A stretch of DNA of 64,000 nt from Azorhizobium oxalatiphilum (GTDB lineage: Bacteria > Pseudomonadota > Alphaproteobacteria > Rhizobiales > Xanthobacteraceae): positions 1 through 64,000 of the forward strand of contig NZ_BMCT01000002.1 in NCBI RefSeq assembly GCF_014635325.1. Reading direction: 5' to 3'. A program made the position numbers and the translations under genes. The notes beneath the pieces are model-generated. The model did not search any database. It was not told where the DNA came from and saw only the letters and a list, made by a program, of their open reading frames with translations. Shown here piece after piece: positions 25,657-34,500 of the stretch. Within the stretch, counting starts at the first letter, position 1; every line of letters begins with the position of its first letter.

Positions 25657-28116
25657 TCACCAGCGATAGGTGAGCGTCGCGGAGACGGTGCGCGGCGAGC
25701 CGTAGCGGCAGCCGTCGGAGGCCACGCACACCAGATATTCCTCGCCGAACAAATTCTTGGCGTTGACCGCCAGAATGGCGCCCTTGAGGTTCGGATTGAA
25801 GGATTCCAGATCATAGCGGATCATGGCGTCCACCAGCGTGTAGCCCGGCACGGTCTGGCCCACGTCCGGCATGTTCATGTCGGACAGATACCGCACGCCG
25901 GCACCGACGCGCATGCCGCGCAGGCCCCAGTCGTCCAGCCCGTAATCCGCCCACAGACCCACCGCATTGTAGGGCACGAGCGCCTCGCGCTGGCCGATCT
26001 CGGTGGGATCGATGCTGTCGGTGATGCGGGCATCCGTATAGGCGTAGGAGGCCACGAGGTTGAGCTGGCCGTACTTGGCGTGGGCCTCGAACTCGAAGCC
26101 GCGCGAGCGCACCTCGCCGATCTGATACTGGTTGCCGCTGGCATCCAGCGTCAGCACATTGCTCTGGGTGATGTCATAGACCGCGCCGCTGAGCAGGATG
26201 TTGGAACCCGGCGGCTCGTAGCGCAGACCGCCCTCGTAGCCGAGCCCCTCGGTGGGCTTGAAGGCATCGCCGGTGATGGCATCCGCGCCCACCTGCGGCG
26301 CGAAGGACTGGCTGACGCTGACATAGGGCGCCAGCCCATTGTCGAACAGATAGACGAGGCCGGCGCGGCCGCTGAAGGCGGCGTCATCCTGCGTGGTGGT
26401 GCGGCGGGTACTGTAGGCCAGCGTCTCCGAGTTCGACCAGTCGTAGCGCCCGCCCAGCAGGACGACGAACTTGTCGTAGATCTTGATCTGATCCTGCAGA
26501 TAGACGCCGAACTGTTCGCCGGTGCTGTCGGAACCGAAGTTGGCGCCGTAATTGATGGTCGGCAGCGCGGTCAGGTTGTTCGGCGTGCGGATGTTGAAGG
26601 TGTAATCGAGGCCGCTGCGGAAGCGGTCCGAGTCATAGGTGCGGTAGTAATAATCGAAGCCCGCCAGCACGGTATGGGCCACCGGGCCGGTCTGGAACTT
26701 CATTTCGAGATTGGTGTCGGCGGCGATGCCGGTAGACGTCTCTTCGCGGTCGCTGGCGCGGCGCACCAGCGTGCCGTTGCCGAGCAGCCCGCCCCACTGC
26801 ATGTAGTCCCACGTCACGTCCGCCTGGTAGTAGCGCATCGTGTTGTGTAGCTTGATGCCGTTGTCGAACTCGTGGTCGAAGATGTAGCCGGCGCTGTAGG
26901 TGTCGGAGATGTAGGTGTCGTAATTGGCGTTGCCGATGAACAGCTTCTGCGGCAGGCCGTAATCTTTCACTGCCGAATAGGGGATCGGCGCCGCGAACTT
27001 GGTGTCGATGCGCTGGTAGTTGGCGAGGATGGTGAGCGAGGTGTCCTCGTTCTTCCAGGTGAAGGCGGGCGCCACATAGATGCGGTCGTCATTCACATAA
27101 TCGACCGAGGTGTCCGCCTCGCGCACCAGCGCGGTGAGGCGATAGGCCATGTTGGACGAGCCGGCGACCGGCCCGCTCAGATCGGCCGAGAGCTGGCGCT
27201 TGTCATAGCTGCCGATCTCAAGATTGACCTCGTTGACCGGCGTGAAGGTGGGCCGCTTGGACACCGCATTCACCACGCCGCCGGGGCTGAGCTGGCCGTA
27301 GAGGATGGACGAGGGGCCACGCAGGATCTCGATGCGCTCCAGGCCATAGGGCTCCTGCCCGCCGTCATAGACGTTGGACTGGTACTTCAGGCCGTCGCGC
27401 AGCATGCCCGTATTGCCGTTGGCGACGTTGAAGCCTCGGATGGTCAGATCGTCCACCATGCGGCTGAAGGCGGGGGCCTGCGCGATGACGCCGGGCGTGT
27501 ACTGGATCGCCTCGGTGATGGTGGTGGAATTGGTGTCGCGGATCAGATCGCTGGTGACGACCGAGATGGACTGCGGCGTCTCGATGATCGGCACCGCCAT
27601 CTTGGAGGCGGTGGCGCTGGACGTCGCCAGATAGCCGTCCACGTGCGCGGTGGGGTTCTGGGTGCCGGTCACGGTGACGGTGTCGAGCAGGATGCCGCCC
27701 GCGCCCTCGCCATTGCGCACGGCGGTGGGGGCGATCAGCGTCGCCGTCACCGGACCTGTGAGGTTCACGCGGATGCCGGTGCCCGCCAGCATGGCGGTGA
27801 GCGCATCCAGCGGTGCATAGCTGCCGGACACGGGGCGCGAGCGCAGGCCCTCCACGAGGTTGGAGGAATAGCCCACCTGCCAGCCGGTGGCGCGGATGAA
27901 GGCGTCGATGGCATTGGGCAGCGGCTGGGCGGGAATGGAGAGGCTCAGCGCCTGCGTACGCGCCGCGACCGCCGACTGCGCCAGAGCGGGCGCAGGCACG
28001 AGCGGGCCGGCGAGGCAGAGCGCGGTCGAGGCGCAGAGCCAGCGCGCCCATCCAGAAAGTGCCGGAGCCTTGCCCGTGTCGCGCACACCCGTCCCAGCCA
28101 TCGCCACCAATCCCAT
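25657..28116 (-). CDS. TonB-dependent siderophore receptor with N-terminal signalling domain (FecA/FpvA type)
   Basis: 819 residues: signal peptide (about 15-46, ending APALAQ), STN domain (about 55-105, LSIPAQPLPNAIDAFIRATG), plug (about 155-270, with ETPQSISVVTSDLIRD and RIEILRGPSSILYGQLSPGG) and barrel ending YRW. The segment ETPQSISVV and GLERIEILRGP are hallmarks of hydroxamate/ferrichrome-type siderophore receptors. Start ATG 28116, with an alternative GTG three bases ahead; the Shine-Dalgarno is weak. The STN domain pairs it with the upstream FecR/FecI proteins. Confidence 0.92.
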   Translation of the reverse strand: MGLVAMAGTGVRDTGKAPALSGWARWLCASTALCLAGPLVPAPALAQSAVAARTQALSLSIPAQPLPNAIDAFIRATGWQVGYSSNLVEGLRSRPVSGSYAPLDALTAMLAGTGIRVNLTGPVTATLIAPTAVRNGEGAGGILLDTVTVTGTQNPTAHVDGYLATSSATASKMAVPIIETPQSISVVTSDLIRDTNSTTITEAIQYTPGVIAQAPAFSRMVDDLTIRGFNVANGNTGMLRDGLKYQSNVYDGGQEPYGLERIEILRGPSSILYGQLSPGGVVNAVSKRPTFTPVNEVNLEIGSYDKRQLSADLSGPVAGSSNMAYRLTALVREADTSVDYVNDDRIYVAPAFTWKNEDTSLTILANYQRIDTKFAAPIPYSAVKDYGLPQKLFIGNANYDTYISDTYSAGYIFDHEFDNGIKLHNTMRYYQADVTWDYMQWGGLLGNGTLVRRASDREETSTGIAADTNLEMKFQTGPVAHTVLAGFDYYYRTYDSDRFRSGLDYTFNIRTPNNLTALPTINYGANFGSDSTGEQFGVYLQDQIKIYDKFVVLLGGRYDWSNSETLAYSTRRTTTQDDAAFSGRAGLVYLFDNGLAPYVSVSQSFAPQVGADAITGDAFKPTEGLGYEGGLRYEPPGSNILLSGAVYDITQSNVLTLDASGNQYQIGEVRSRGFEFEAHAKYGQLNLVASYAYTDARITDSIDPTEIGQREALVPYNAVGLWADYGLDDWGLRGMRVGAGVRYLSDMNMPDVGQTVPGYTLVDAMIRYDLESFNPNLKGAILAVNAKNLFGEEYLVCVASDGCRYGSPRTVSATLTYRW

Positions 28117-28239
28117 CACATGTCACAGGGGGAGCGCTTTCGTGCTCCGATGAGGCTGAGACGTATGGGGGGAGGGCACCTCACAAAAAATTCCGCCTCC
28201 TTCCCGTAGATTGGAGGCGTTCAAGGGTGCGCGACGGCT
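28117..28239 (-). promoter_or_regulatory. Candidate FecI-type promoter for receptor 2
   Basis: On the minus strand GGAATTTTTTGTGAGG is followed by ATACGTCTC about 20 bases on. A T/A tract with GTGAGG then CGTCT is the look of ECF (FecI/PvdS-like) promoters before receptor genes. No strong hairpin was seen between fecR and the receptor. Confidence 0.4.
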
Positions 28240-29208
28240 TCAGCGCAGGATGATCAGGCCGCCGGGCAGGACATCCATGCGCGCGCCCATGGCCTCAGCC
28301 AGCGAGCGCACGATGAGTGCGGGATCATCGAGCCGGTAGCTGCCGCTTACTTCCCGATCGAGCAGCCCGTCGGCCATGACGAGGATGGTGCCGTCATGAT
28401 AGCGGCCTACGTCCTCAAGCACCGCGCCGAGCCGCCGCTTGCTGAAGCTGAGGCGGCCGTCCATCCAGGCCAGCTGGCGGGCGGTGTCCACCTGCTGGAC
28501 GGCGGAGAGGCCGCCATCCCCCACCGACACCATGTCACCCGGCACCAGATGCGCGGCCGGCTGGGCGCCGGCCAGCGGGCGCACGGCCACGGCGCCGCGC
28601 GCGAGCACCACATCGTCCGCCCGCGCGCCGGCCCGCACCGCGAAGGCGGTGCCCGTCACCCGCACCTCGCCATAGCGGCCGTCCACCAGGAAGGGATGGG
28701 CGGTGTCGTGCACCACGTCGAAGAAGGCTTCGCCCTGAAGCAGGCGCACGGTCCGGCGGCCATTGGAGAAATCCAGCGCGACCGCCGAGGCGGCATCCAG
28801 CGTCATGCGCGAGCCATCGGGCAGCGTGATGTCGCGGCGCTCGGCCGTGGTGGTGGTGTAGTCGGCCCGCATGTGCAGCAGGAGGCCCGGCCCGTAGAGC
28901 GCGCCGGCCACCAGCAGCAGGACGGCAGCGGCGGCGGAGGCCCAGCCGAGCACGGCACGATGGGGGCGCTGCGCCACGGCCGTCTCGCGCCGGCGCACGG
29001 CGGTGGCGAACTCCGGCATGCCCCACATGGCGGCGATGCGCCGGAAGGCGGCGTCATTCTCCGGCTGCCGGCGCCAGCGCTCGAATTGCGCGCGCGCATC
29101 GGGCGGCACGTCCCCCGACTGGAGCAGGGTAAACCAGTCCAGCGCGGCCTGATGGGCCGTGCCGGCCCCCCCGCCCGAGATGCGTTCGCCTGTAGTCCGA
29201 TCGTTCAC
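28240..29208 (-). CDS. fecR: FecR-type anti-sigma factor/signal transducer
   Basis: 322 residues: N-terminal DUF4880 region (about 15-60, AALDWFTLLQSGDVPPDARAQF), one membrane helix (about 88-108) and a FecR domain with DITLPDGSRMTLDAASAVALDF and LLQGEAFFDVVHDTAHPF. The GTG at 29208 (MNDRTTGE) is preferred over a GTG at 29262, which has a poor upstream site; the true start is uncertain. It pairs with the ECF sigma gene 90 bases upstream and the receptor downstream. Confidence 0.88.
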   Translation of the reverse strand: MNDRTTGERISGGGAGTAHQAALDWFTLLQSGDVPPDARAQFERWRRQPENDAAFRRIAAMWGMPEFATAVRRRETAVAQRPHRAVLGWASAAAAVLLLVAGALYGPGLLLHMRADYTTTTAERRDITLPDGSRMTLDAASAVALDFSNGRRTVRLLQGEAFFDVVHDTAHPFLVDGRYGEVRVTGTAFAVRAGARADDVVLARGAVAVRPLAGAQPAAHLVPGDMVSVGDGGLSAVQQVDTARQLAWMDGRLSFSKRRLGAVLEDVGRYHDGTILVMADGLLDREVSGSYRLDDPALIVRSLAEAMGARMDVLPGGLIILR

Positions 29209-29298
29209 GTGAGAGTCCCGGCTGGATGGCCCTGCATATCTGAGAATAAGACGATGCAGCACCCCCGATCACACAACGCAGGATGCAAAGACATGGCG

Positions 29299-29814
29299 CT
29301 AGCCCTCTTCGAGACGCATCAGCGCATCGAAGCATTGGGCGAGGGCGGCGCGGATATCGTTGTAGACGGTGTTGGGCGAGACCCCGAGATGGGCGGCGAT
29401 GCGGGGATAGCTCCAGCCATGCAGACGGTTGAGGATGACCGCCTGCTGCGCCCGTACGGGCGCGCCGGCAAGCGCGCGCTCGAACGCCTTGAGGCGTTCC
29501 ATGTCGATGACGCGCTGCTCGGTGGAGACGGCGGTGTCGGCGATCTCCGCGATCTCGCCGGCCTCCGAGGGGCGCACTTCCACATTCCGGCGGGTGCGCT
29601 CACGCCGCAGATGATCGAGCGCGAGATTACGCGCCGTCTGGTAGAGAAAGGCCTGCACATGGGCTATGGGGCGCTCGCGCACCGCATGCACGGTGCGCAG
29701 ATAGCTTTCCTGCACCAGATCCTCGGCGGTCTGCCGGCAGCCGACCAGCCGGAACACGCGCCCGATGAGCGAAGCGCGCTGGTCCAGGAAGATCGTATCG
29801 AGGGAGGTGGCCAT
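29299..29814 (-). CDS. fecI: ECF sigma factor, FecI type
   Basis: 171 residues with region 2 (CRQTAEDLVQESYLRTVHAV, then FLYQTARNLALDHLRRERTRR) and region 4 (HGWSYPRIAAHLGVSPNTVYNDI), both clearly FecI-like. The start MATSLDTIF at 29814 is preferred over an ATG-equivalent at 29841. It is predicted to transcribe the receptor operon running from 28116 to 21922. It is paralogous to, but quite different from, the sigma factor at 21246-21752. Confidence 0.9.
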   Translation of the reverse strand: MATSLDTIFLDQRASLIGRVFRLVGCRQTAEDLVQESYLRTVHAVRERPIAHVQAFLYQTARNLALDHLRRERTRRNVEVRPSEAGEIAEIADTAVSTEQRVIDMERLKAFERALAGAPVRAQQAVILNRLHGWSYPRIAAHLGVSPNTVYNDIRAALAQCFDALMRLEEG

Positions 29815-30026
29815 GGCTGCCCGGCCGATCGCGGCGCTCAAGTCACGCAGGGCGCGACCGTGAAGATCATCGGGAACCGCGCGGCCGCTTCACGGCGACG
29901 ACGGAGCCCGACCCGGCCATTAGCCCAGCGTCGCATAGCTCGCAATGGCTATGATTTTGAGCGATTTCAATCAAGCCGCGCAGATGCGGGGCGGGCGCCT
30001 GTCGCCATCCCCGCAGCGCTGGTCCC
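29815..30026. promoter_or_regulatory. Intergenic region upstream of fecI of cluster 2
   Basis: This gap marks the border between the iron region and the sulfur island; both flanking genes point left. It holds an AT-richer stretch near 29940-29975 (GCTATGATTTTGAGCGATTTC) that is a plausible fecI promoter. No clear iron-box was recognised. Confidence 0.35.
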
Positions 30027-31622
30027 TCACCGCACCAGACGGAAGCCGCCACCGGCGATCTCTGCGGCGATCTGCGCCGGCAACTGTTCTTCCCAGCCGA
30101 GATAGGTGTGCATGGCCTGCGGATTGCCGTCGTGGCGATCGTGCGCCCAGAACAGATAGTCGATGCGGGCGGTGTCCGGCGGAACGGAGGGGCTGGCCTC
30201 CACCGGCAGTCCGGCCTCGCGCCATGCGGACACGCCGCCCGCGACCGAGACGATGCGCGCCTTCGACACCTCCCGCAGATCGACGGCGGCAAGTGCCGCG
30301 ACGGCCGGATCCTGCGCGAACAGGACGATGACCGGCGCCGACGTCACCTCCTGCGGCAAGGCCGAGAGGCGGGGGCGGATGGTCCAGAGCGCACCGGCGG
30401 CGTGTTCCGTCCGGAAGGCCGCGCTGGCGTCGAGGGAGAGCGCCCGCCCGCCCTCGGTCAGCAGGGCGGCGGCCTCGATGGGCGACACCTGTTCCAGTGC
30501 CGGCGCCTGCCCTTCGCCGGGCACCGGTTGTGGCAGTGCGGGCACGCCGTCATGCACATGCACGTCCTCGCCGATCTGGATCAGCCAGTGGGCGGTCAGG
30601 CGGGCGCGCACGCCGTCGTCGTCGAACAGGACGATGCGGGCGCGCTGCACGCCCACCCAGCGGTCGAGCGCCTGCACCAGCTGTCCGCCCGGCGCGGCGA
30701 TGGCCCCCGGCACGGGCCGGGCCGCACGGGCCGGGGTATCGCGCAGGTCAAACAGGAAGGTGGTGCGGTGGTCGCGTTCCGCGCCGAGCCATGCGGCCAG
30801 CGTCGGCGTTTCCACCAGCGGGACGCCGTAGCGCACGCGCACGGCCTCCGCGCGGGCCTGCGCCTGTGGCGCGGGTTCGGCGGGCGCGCGGGCATCGGCG
30901 CCGGAAGCCAGCTCCAGCCCGGCAAGGCGCCAGCCCTGCGTGCCGCCCTTCAGCACCTGCACCCGGTTCGGCACCCCCGCATCGATGAGCGACTGGGCAC
31001 CGATGATGCCGCGCGTGCGCCCGGCGCAGGAGATCACCACCCGCTGCTCCGGCGAGGTGACGAAACGGTCGAAGTTCAGGACCAGATCGGCGCCCGGGCA
31101 ACTGATCGCGCCCGGCACATGGAAGCGGGCGAATTCCTCCGGTGTCCGGCTGTCCAGCACGACGAGATCAGCGCCTTCCGCCTTCAGGCGGGCGAGATCC
31201 TGCGCATCGATGGCCGGCGTGTGAAAGGCATGCTCCACCACTTCCGCGAAGGCCTTGAAGCGACTGTTGGTGCTCTTGTAGACCTCGTATCCGGCCGCCA
31301 CCCAGGCCGGCACGCCGCCCGCCAGCACCGAGACATCGCCATAGCCGATCGCCGCGAGGCGGTGCGCGGCCCGTGCGGCCACGCCGTCGCCGTCGTCGAG
31401 GAGGACCACGCGCGCGGAGCGGCGCGGCGCGAGGGCGGGCACGTCCAGTTCCAGCCGGCTATAGGGGGCATTGATCGCGTGGAAGAGATGGCCCTCGCCG
31501 AACTGTCCTTCCTCGCGCACGTCGAGCACGGCGATCTCGCCGTCTCCCGCCAGCAGGTCGCGCAGCAATTGCGGGTCGATGAGCCGGGTGCCGGGCGTGG
31601 TGGCGGAGACTGCGATGGTCAT
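30027..31622 (-). CDS. Four-domain rhodanese-like sulfurtransferase
   Basis: 531 residues containing four rhodanese-fold repeats (about 15-115, 135-240, 270-370, 385-485). Only the second has an active-site cysteine, Cys199 in SCAGRTRG. The matching loops in repeats 1, 3 and 4 read LLDDGDG, LFDDDGV and LFAQDPA, so those repeats are probably structural or substrate-binding. It likely transfers sulfane sulfur (thiosulfate or a persulfide to an acceptor). It sits at the border of the sulfur island, 109 bases after the SfnG-like monooxygenase gene, and has a paralogue at 55511-57151. Confidence 0.85.
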   Translation of the reverse strand: MTIAVSATTPGTRLIDPQLLRDLLAGDGEIAVLDVREEGQFGEGHLFHAINAPYSRLELDVPALAPRRSARVVLLDDGDGVAARAAHRLAAIGYGDVSVLAGGVPAWVAAGYEVYKSTNSRFKAFAEVVEHAFHTPAIDAQDLARLKAEGADLVVLDSRTPEEFARFHVPGAISCPGADLVLNFDRFVTSPEQRVVISCAGRTRGIIGAQSLIDAGVPNRVQVLKGGTQGWRLAGLELASGADARAPAEPAPQAQARAEAVRVRYGVPLVETPTLAAWLGAERDHRTTFLFDLRDTPARAARPVPGAIAAPGGQLVQALDRWVGVQRARIVLFDDDGVRARLTAHWLIQIGEDVHVHDGVPALPQPVPGEGQAPALEQVSPIEAAALLTEGGRALSLDASAAFRTEHAAGALWTIRPRLSALPQEVTSAPVIVLFAQDPAVAALAAVDLREVSKARIVSVAGGVSAWREAGLPVEASPSVPPDTARIDYLFWAHDRHDGNPQAMHTYLGWEEQLPAQIAAEIAGGGFRLVR

Positions 31623-31731
31623 GCGTGGATGTCCTTGTCTAGGGCTGCCGTGTCCCCCGCGTGTTGTCCGCCACCGGAATGGCGACTGGCGATCCGCCAG
31701 CGCCAGCGGAACGGAGGGTGGCTACGTCGGC

Positions 31732-32883
31732 TCAGAGCCGCAGGCCCGCCTGCTTCAGCAGCGGCAGCACCGCCTCGCCGAAGAAGTCGAGATCCGGCTG
31801 GAAATCGAAGAAGGCGACCTGGATGCCGTCGATCCCGGTCTGCTTGAGGCGGATGATCTTCTCGGCCACCTGCTCGGGGGAGCCGATGATCTGGATGTTG
31901 CCGCCGAGCACGCGGTGCTCGCCCTTGTGGTTCTTCCACGCCTGACTGTCGCCCGCCGCATGATGGGCCATGAAACCCTGCACGGCCTCGGTGTCGGCAT
32001 GGGCGATGATGGCGGCGTGATACGCCCTGGCTTCTTTCTCGGTCGGCCGGCAGACGATCATGGGATTGATCAGTGCCCGGATTTCGCGGCCCGCCGCCCG
32101 CGCACGGGCCTTCAGGTTCGCCACATGGGCGGGGAGGGCGGCCAGCGCGGCCTCGATCTCCGCGCCCGCCGGGCTGGTGATGAAGACGAGATCGGAATGG
32201 CGCGCGGCATAGTCGAAGCCGGCGGCAGATCCCGTGGCATTGACGAGGACGGGCCGGCCATATTTCGGCCGGGGCGAGACGAAAGCCTCTTCCAGCTTCC
32301 AGTACCGGCCGTCGATGGTGACGTTCTCGTTCGACGACCACAGCCGCTCGACGATGCCGACGAACTCGTCCGCGCGGGCGTAGCGCTCGTCGTGCTCGAT
32401 CTGGGTGGTGCCGAACATGCGCGGCTCGCGCGGGGCGTAGCCTGTCACCATGTTGATGCCGAAGCGCCCGCCCGAGACATGGTCCAGCGTGGCCGAGAAT
32501 TTGGCCAGATGCAGCGGGTGCCACGGCCCGTAGAGCACGTGGATGGTGGAGATGAGCAGGATGCGGCTGGTGAGCGAGGACAGCGCCGCCACCGTCACGA
32601 ACGGGTCGATGGTCTGCTCGCGATACTTGAGGGCGCCGCCATAGCCGTCCTTGCCGATCCACTGGGCGAGGCCGAAGGCGAGGTCGAAGCCGAGCGCCTC
32701 GGCCTTCAGGGTCAGCGCCTTGTTGTAGTCGAAGCTCCAGTCGGTGGTGCGCGGCAGGGTGGAGGGCGACCAGCCGCCGTTCTGGATCGGCAGGAACAGG
32801 CCGAGCAGCAGCGGCTGCCTGAGCGCCTGCGCCAGCGGGCTGTCGGGGAAATCGGCGGGAGAGGGCGTGAACCGTACGGTCAT
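31732..32883 (-). CDS. LLM-class FMNH2-dependent monooxygenase, SfnG-like
   Basis: 383 residues, bacterial luciferase-like TIM-barrel. Seen: FLPIQNGGWSPS, RTTDWSFDYNKALTLKAEALGFD, GPWHPLHLAKFSATLDHVSGGRFGINMVTG, EHDERYARADEF and C-terminal FFDFQPDLDFFGEAVLPLL, which together resemble the dimethylsulfone monooxygenase SfnG and its relatives. It would use reduced FMN from a separate reductase to cleave a C-S bond. It is followed by the four-domain rhodanese, which could handle the released sulfur. Substrate (sulfone or sulfonate) is inferred. Confidence 0.82.
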   Translation of the reverse strand: MTVRFTPSPADFPDSPLAQALRQPLLLGLFLPIQNGGWSPSTLPRTTDWSFDYNKALTLKAEALGFDLAFGLAQWIGKDGYGGALKYREQTIDPFVTVAALSSLTSRILLISTIHVLYGPWHPLHLAKFSATLDHVSGGRFGINMVTGYAPREPRMFGTTQIEHDERYARADEFVGIVERLWSSNENVTIDGRYWKLEEAFVSPRPKYGRPVLVNATGSAAGFDYAARHSDLVFITSPAGAEIEAALAALPAHVANLKARARAAGREIRALINPMIVCRPTEKEARAYHAAIIAHADTEAVQGFMAHHAAGDSQAWKNHKGEHRVLGGNIQIIGSPEQVAEKIIRLKQTGIDGIQVAFFDFQPDLDFFGEAVLPLLKQAGLRL

Positions 32884-33251
32884 GGCGACTGCTCGAAACG
32901 GGGTGATTCAGCTAAGCCGTGAGATGGAACCGCGGCATCGGCGCGTTGCCTTGTGCGCCTCGCGGGATGCCGCGCGCGGAATTTGGTCTGGCAGGTCTCG
33001 AAGACGCCGGTTCCACACCCTCAGTCCCTCTCGTGTAGGACCGGGATTTTCATTTGTCGATAAAAAATATTAATTTAATTTATTTATGAGGCGCGGCCAC
33101 TGGGCCGAGCGCTGTGCGATCCCGCCGCCGGAGCCAGCGCGCAGCTGGCCTAGGGCAATGATCTGACGAGCCTTTTCCGGTGTCGTGCGCCCGGACTGCG
33201 ACGTCCGGGCGCACACGGGTTCAAGGCAGGCAAGCTGCCCGCGCAGCCGGC
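32884..33251. promoter_or_regulatory. Promoter region of the SfnG-like gene plus terminator of the aldo/keto reductase
   Basis: The gap holds a strongly AT-rich block (33048-33090, CATTTGTCGATAAAAAATAT then TTAATTTAATTTATTTATG), unlike the GC-rich surroundings. It carries TGTCGAT at 33055-33061, related to motifs in other promoters of this island. The right part has the hairpin noted at 33185-33214. No gene was seen. Confidence 0.55.
33185..33214 (-). terminator. Hairpin after aldo/keto reductase gene
   Basis: GTGCGCCCGGAC (33185-33196) and GTCCGGGCGCAC (33203-33214) form a perfect 12-bp stem with a 6-base loop, 38 bases past the stop codon on the minus strand. No U-tract follows. Confidence 0.6.
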
Positions 33252-34307
33252 CTACGGAGCCGGGCTGCCGTGGATCTGGTAGATGGCGTTCACCTGCTCA
33301 ACCACTTCCGGCGACAGCGTGATCTCGCTGGTGGCGAGATTCTCCTCCAACTGCGCGAGACTGGTGGCGCCGATGATGTTGGCGGTGACGAAGGGCCGGG
33401 ACGTGACCCAGGCCAGCGCCAGCTGGACCGGCGTCAGCCCGCTGTCGGCGGCGAGCTTCAGATAGGCATCCACCGCTTCCGCCGTGCCCGGCTTCTCATA
33501 GCGCTGGGCGCGGTTGAACAGGGTGGTGCGGGCACCGGCCGGCCGCGCGCCATTCTGATACTTGCCGGTCAGATAGCCCTGTCCCAGCGGCGAATAGGCC
33601 AGCAGGCCCACCTGCTCCTGCTGCGCGAATTCCGCCAGTCCGGCCTCATAGGTGCGGTTCAGCAGGCTGTAGGCATTCTGGATCGAGACGATGCGCGGGC
33701 CGTTGCCGCGCTCGGCTTCCAGCAGGAATTTGTGGGCGCCCCATGCGGTCTCGTTGGACAGGCCCACGTGGCGCACCTTGCCGGCCTTCACCAGATCGTC
33801 GAGCACGGCGAGCGTGTCCTCGATGGGCACCACCGTGCCGTCACCCGCGCCGCGCGCCCGCGAGGTGTTGTCGTGGCCGAACAGGGGGACGGGCCGATCC
33901 GGCCAGTGCAACTGGTAGAGGTCGAGATAATCGGTCTTCAGGCGCCGCAGGGAGCCCTCGATGGCCGCCAGAATGTTGGCGCGGTCGAGCTTCGTGGTGG
34001 TCTGGCCGGGGCGCAGATAGGGATTGTCGCTGCGGCCGGCCACCTTGGAGGCGAGCACGATTTTATCGCGTCCGCCGCGCGCCTGCAGCCAGTTGCCGAT
34101 GATGCGCTCCGTGGAGCCCTGCGTCTCCGCCCTGGGCGGGATGGAGTAGGTCTCGGCGGTGTCGATGAAATTGATGCCCCGGTCCAGCGCGAGGTCGAGC
34201 TGGGCATGGCCCTCCGCTTCGGTGTTCTGCTGGCCCCACGTCATGGTTCCGAGAGCGATGGACGAGACCTTGATGTCCGTGCGGCCGAGAGTGCGATACG
34301 CAACCAT
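33252..34307 (-). CDS. Aldo/keto reductase (Tas-like)
   Basis: 351 residues, AKR superfamily of the Tas/YghZ kind. Seen: LGTMTWGQQNTEAEGHAQLD, NFIDTAETYSIPP (Asp, Tyr), IVLASKVAG (Lys), YQLHWPDR (His), and IIGATSLAQLEENL in the C-terminal cofactor region. It is a cytoplasmic NADPH-dependent reductase for an aldehyde or ketone. In this island it could reduce the aldehyde left by oxygenolytic C-S cleavage of a sulfonate; inference from position only. It is preceded by the SDR at 34501-35298, same strand. Confidence 0.87.
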   Translation of the reverse strand: MVAYRTLGRTDIKVSSIALGTMTWGQQNTEAEGHAQLDLALDRGINFIDTAETYSIPPRAETQGSTERIIGNWLQARGGRDKIVLASKVAGRSDNPYLRPGQTTTKLDRANILAAIEGSLRRLKTDYLDLYQLHWPDRPVPLFGHDNTSRARGAGDGTVVPIEDTLAVLDDLVKAGKVRHVGLSNETAWGAHKFLLEAERGNGPRIVSIQNAYSLLNRTYEAGLAEFAQQEQVGLLAYSPLGQGYLTGKYQNGARPAGARTTLFNRAQRYEKPGTAEAVDAYLKLAADSGLTPVQLALAWVTSRPFVTANIIGATSLAQLEENLATSEITLSPEVVEQVNAIYQIHGSPAP

Positions 34308-34418
34308 TGAGAACTCCAGAAGAGGGATGGGCAGATGAAGCGGGGACGGCCGATGCCGCGGTCGCGGGATGCAGAAGGCCGGAAAAGGGAAGACTGACGG
34401 CGGGGAGGCTTACACAAC

Positions 34419-34478
34419 GGCCTCGGCAGGGGAATGCCGTAGCAGGCCGGGCGTCGGGTCGGGCAGGCTGCCGAGGCC
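34419..34478 (-). repeat. Inverted repeat between SDR and aldo/keto reductase genes
   Basis: GGCCTCGGCAG (34419-34429) and CTGCCGAGGCC (34468-34478) are perfect 11-bp arms separated by 38 bases. They may form a long-loop hairpin in the SDR 3' region. Confidence 0.4.
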
Positions 34479-34500
34479 GGGCACCGCTGTCAGCAAGTGA

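Noticed and set aside
29940-29980. A possible Fur, RirA or Irr box upstream of fecI of cluster 2
   Set aside because: The sequence is only loosely AT-rich and palindromic; no half-site could be matched with confidence.
28396-30105. A 569-codon plus-strand frame opposite fecR and fecI of cluster 2
   Set aside because: No motif or ribosome binding site, and it lies antisense to two recognisable genes.
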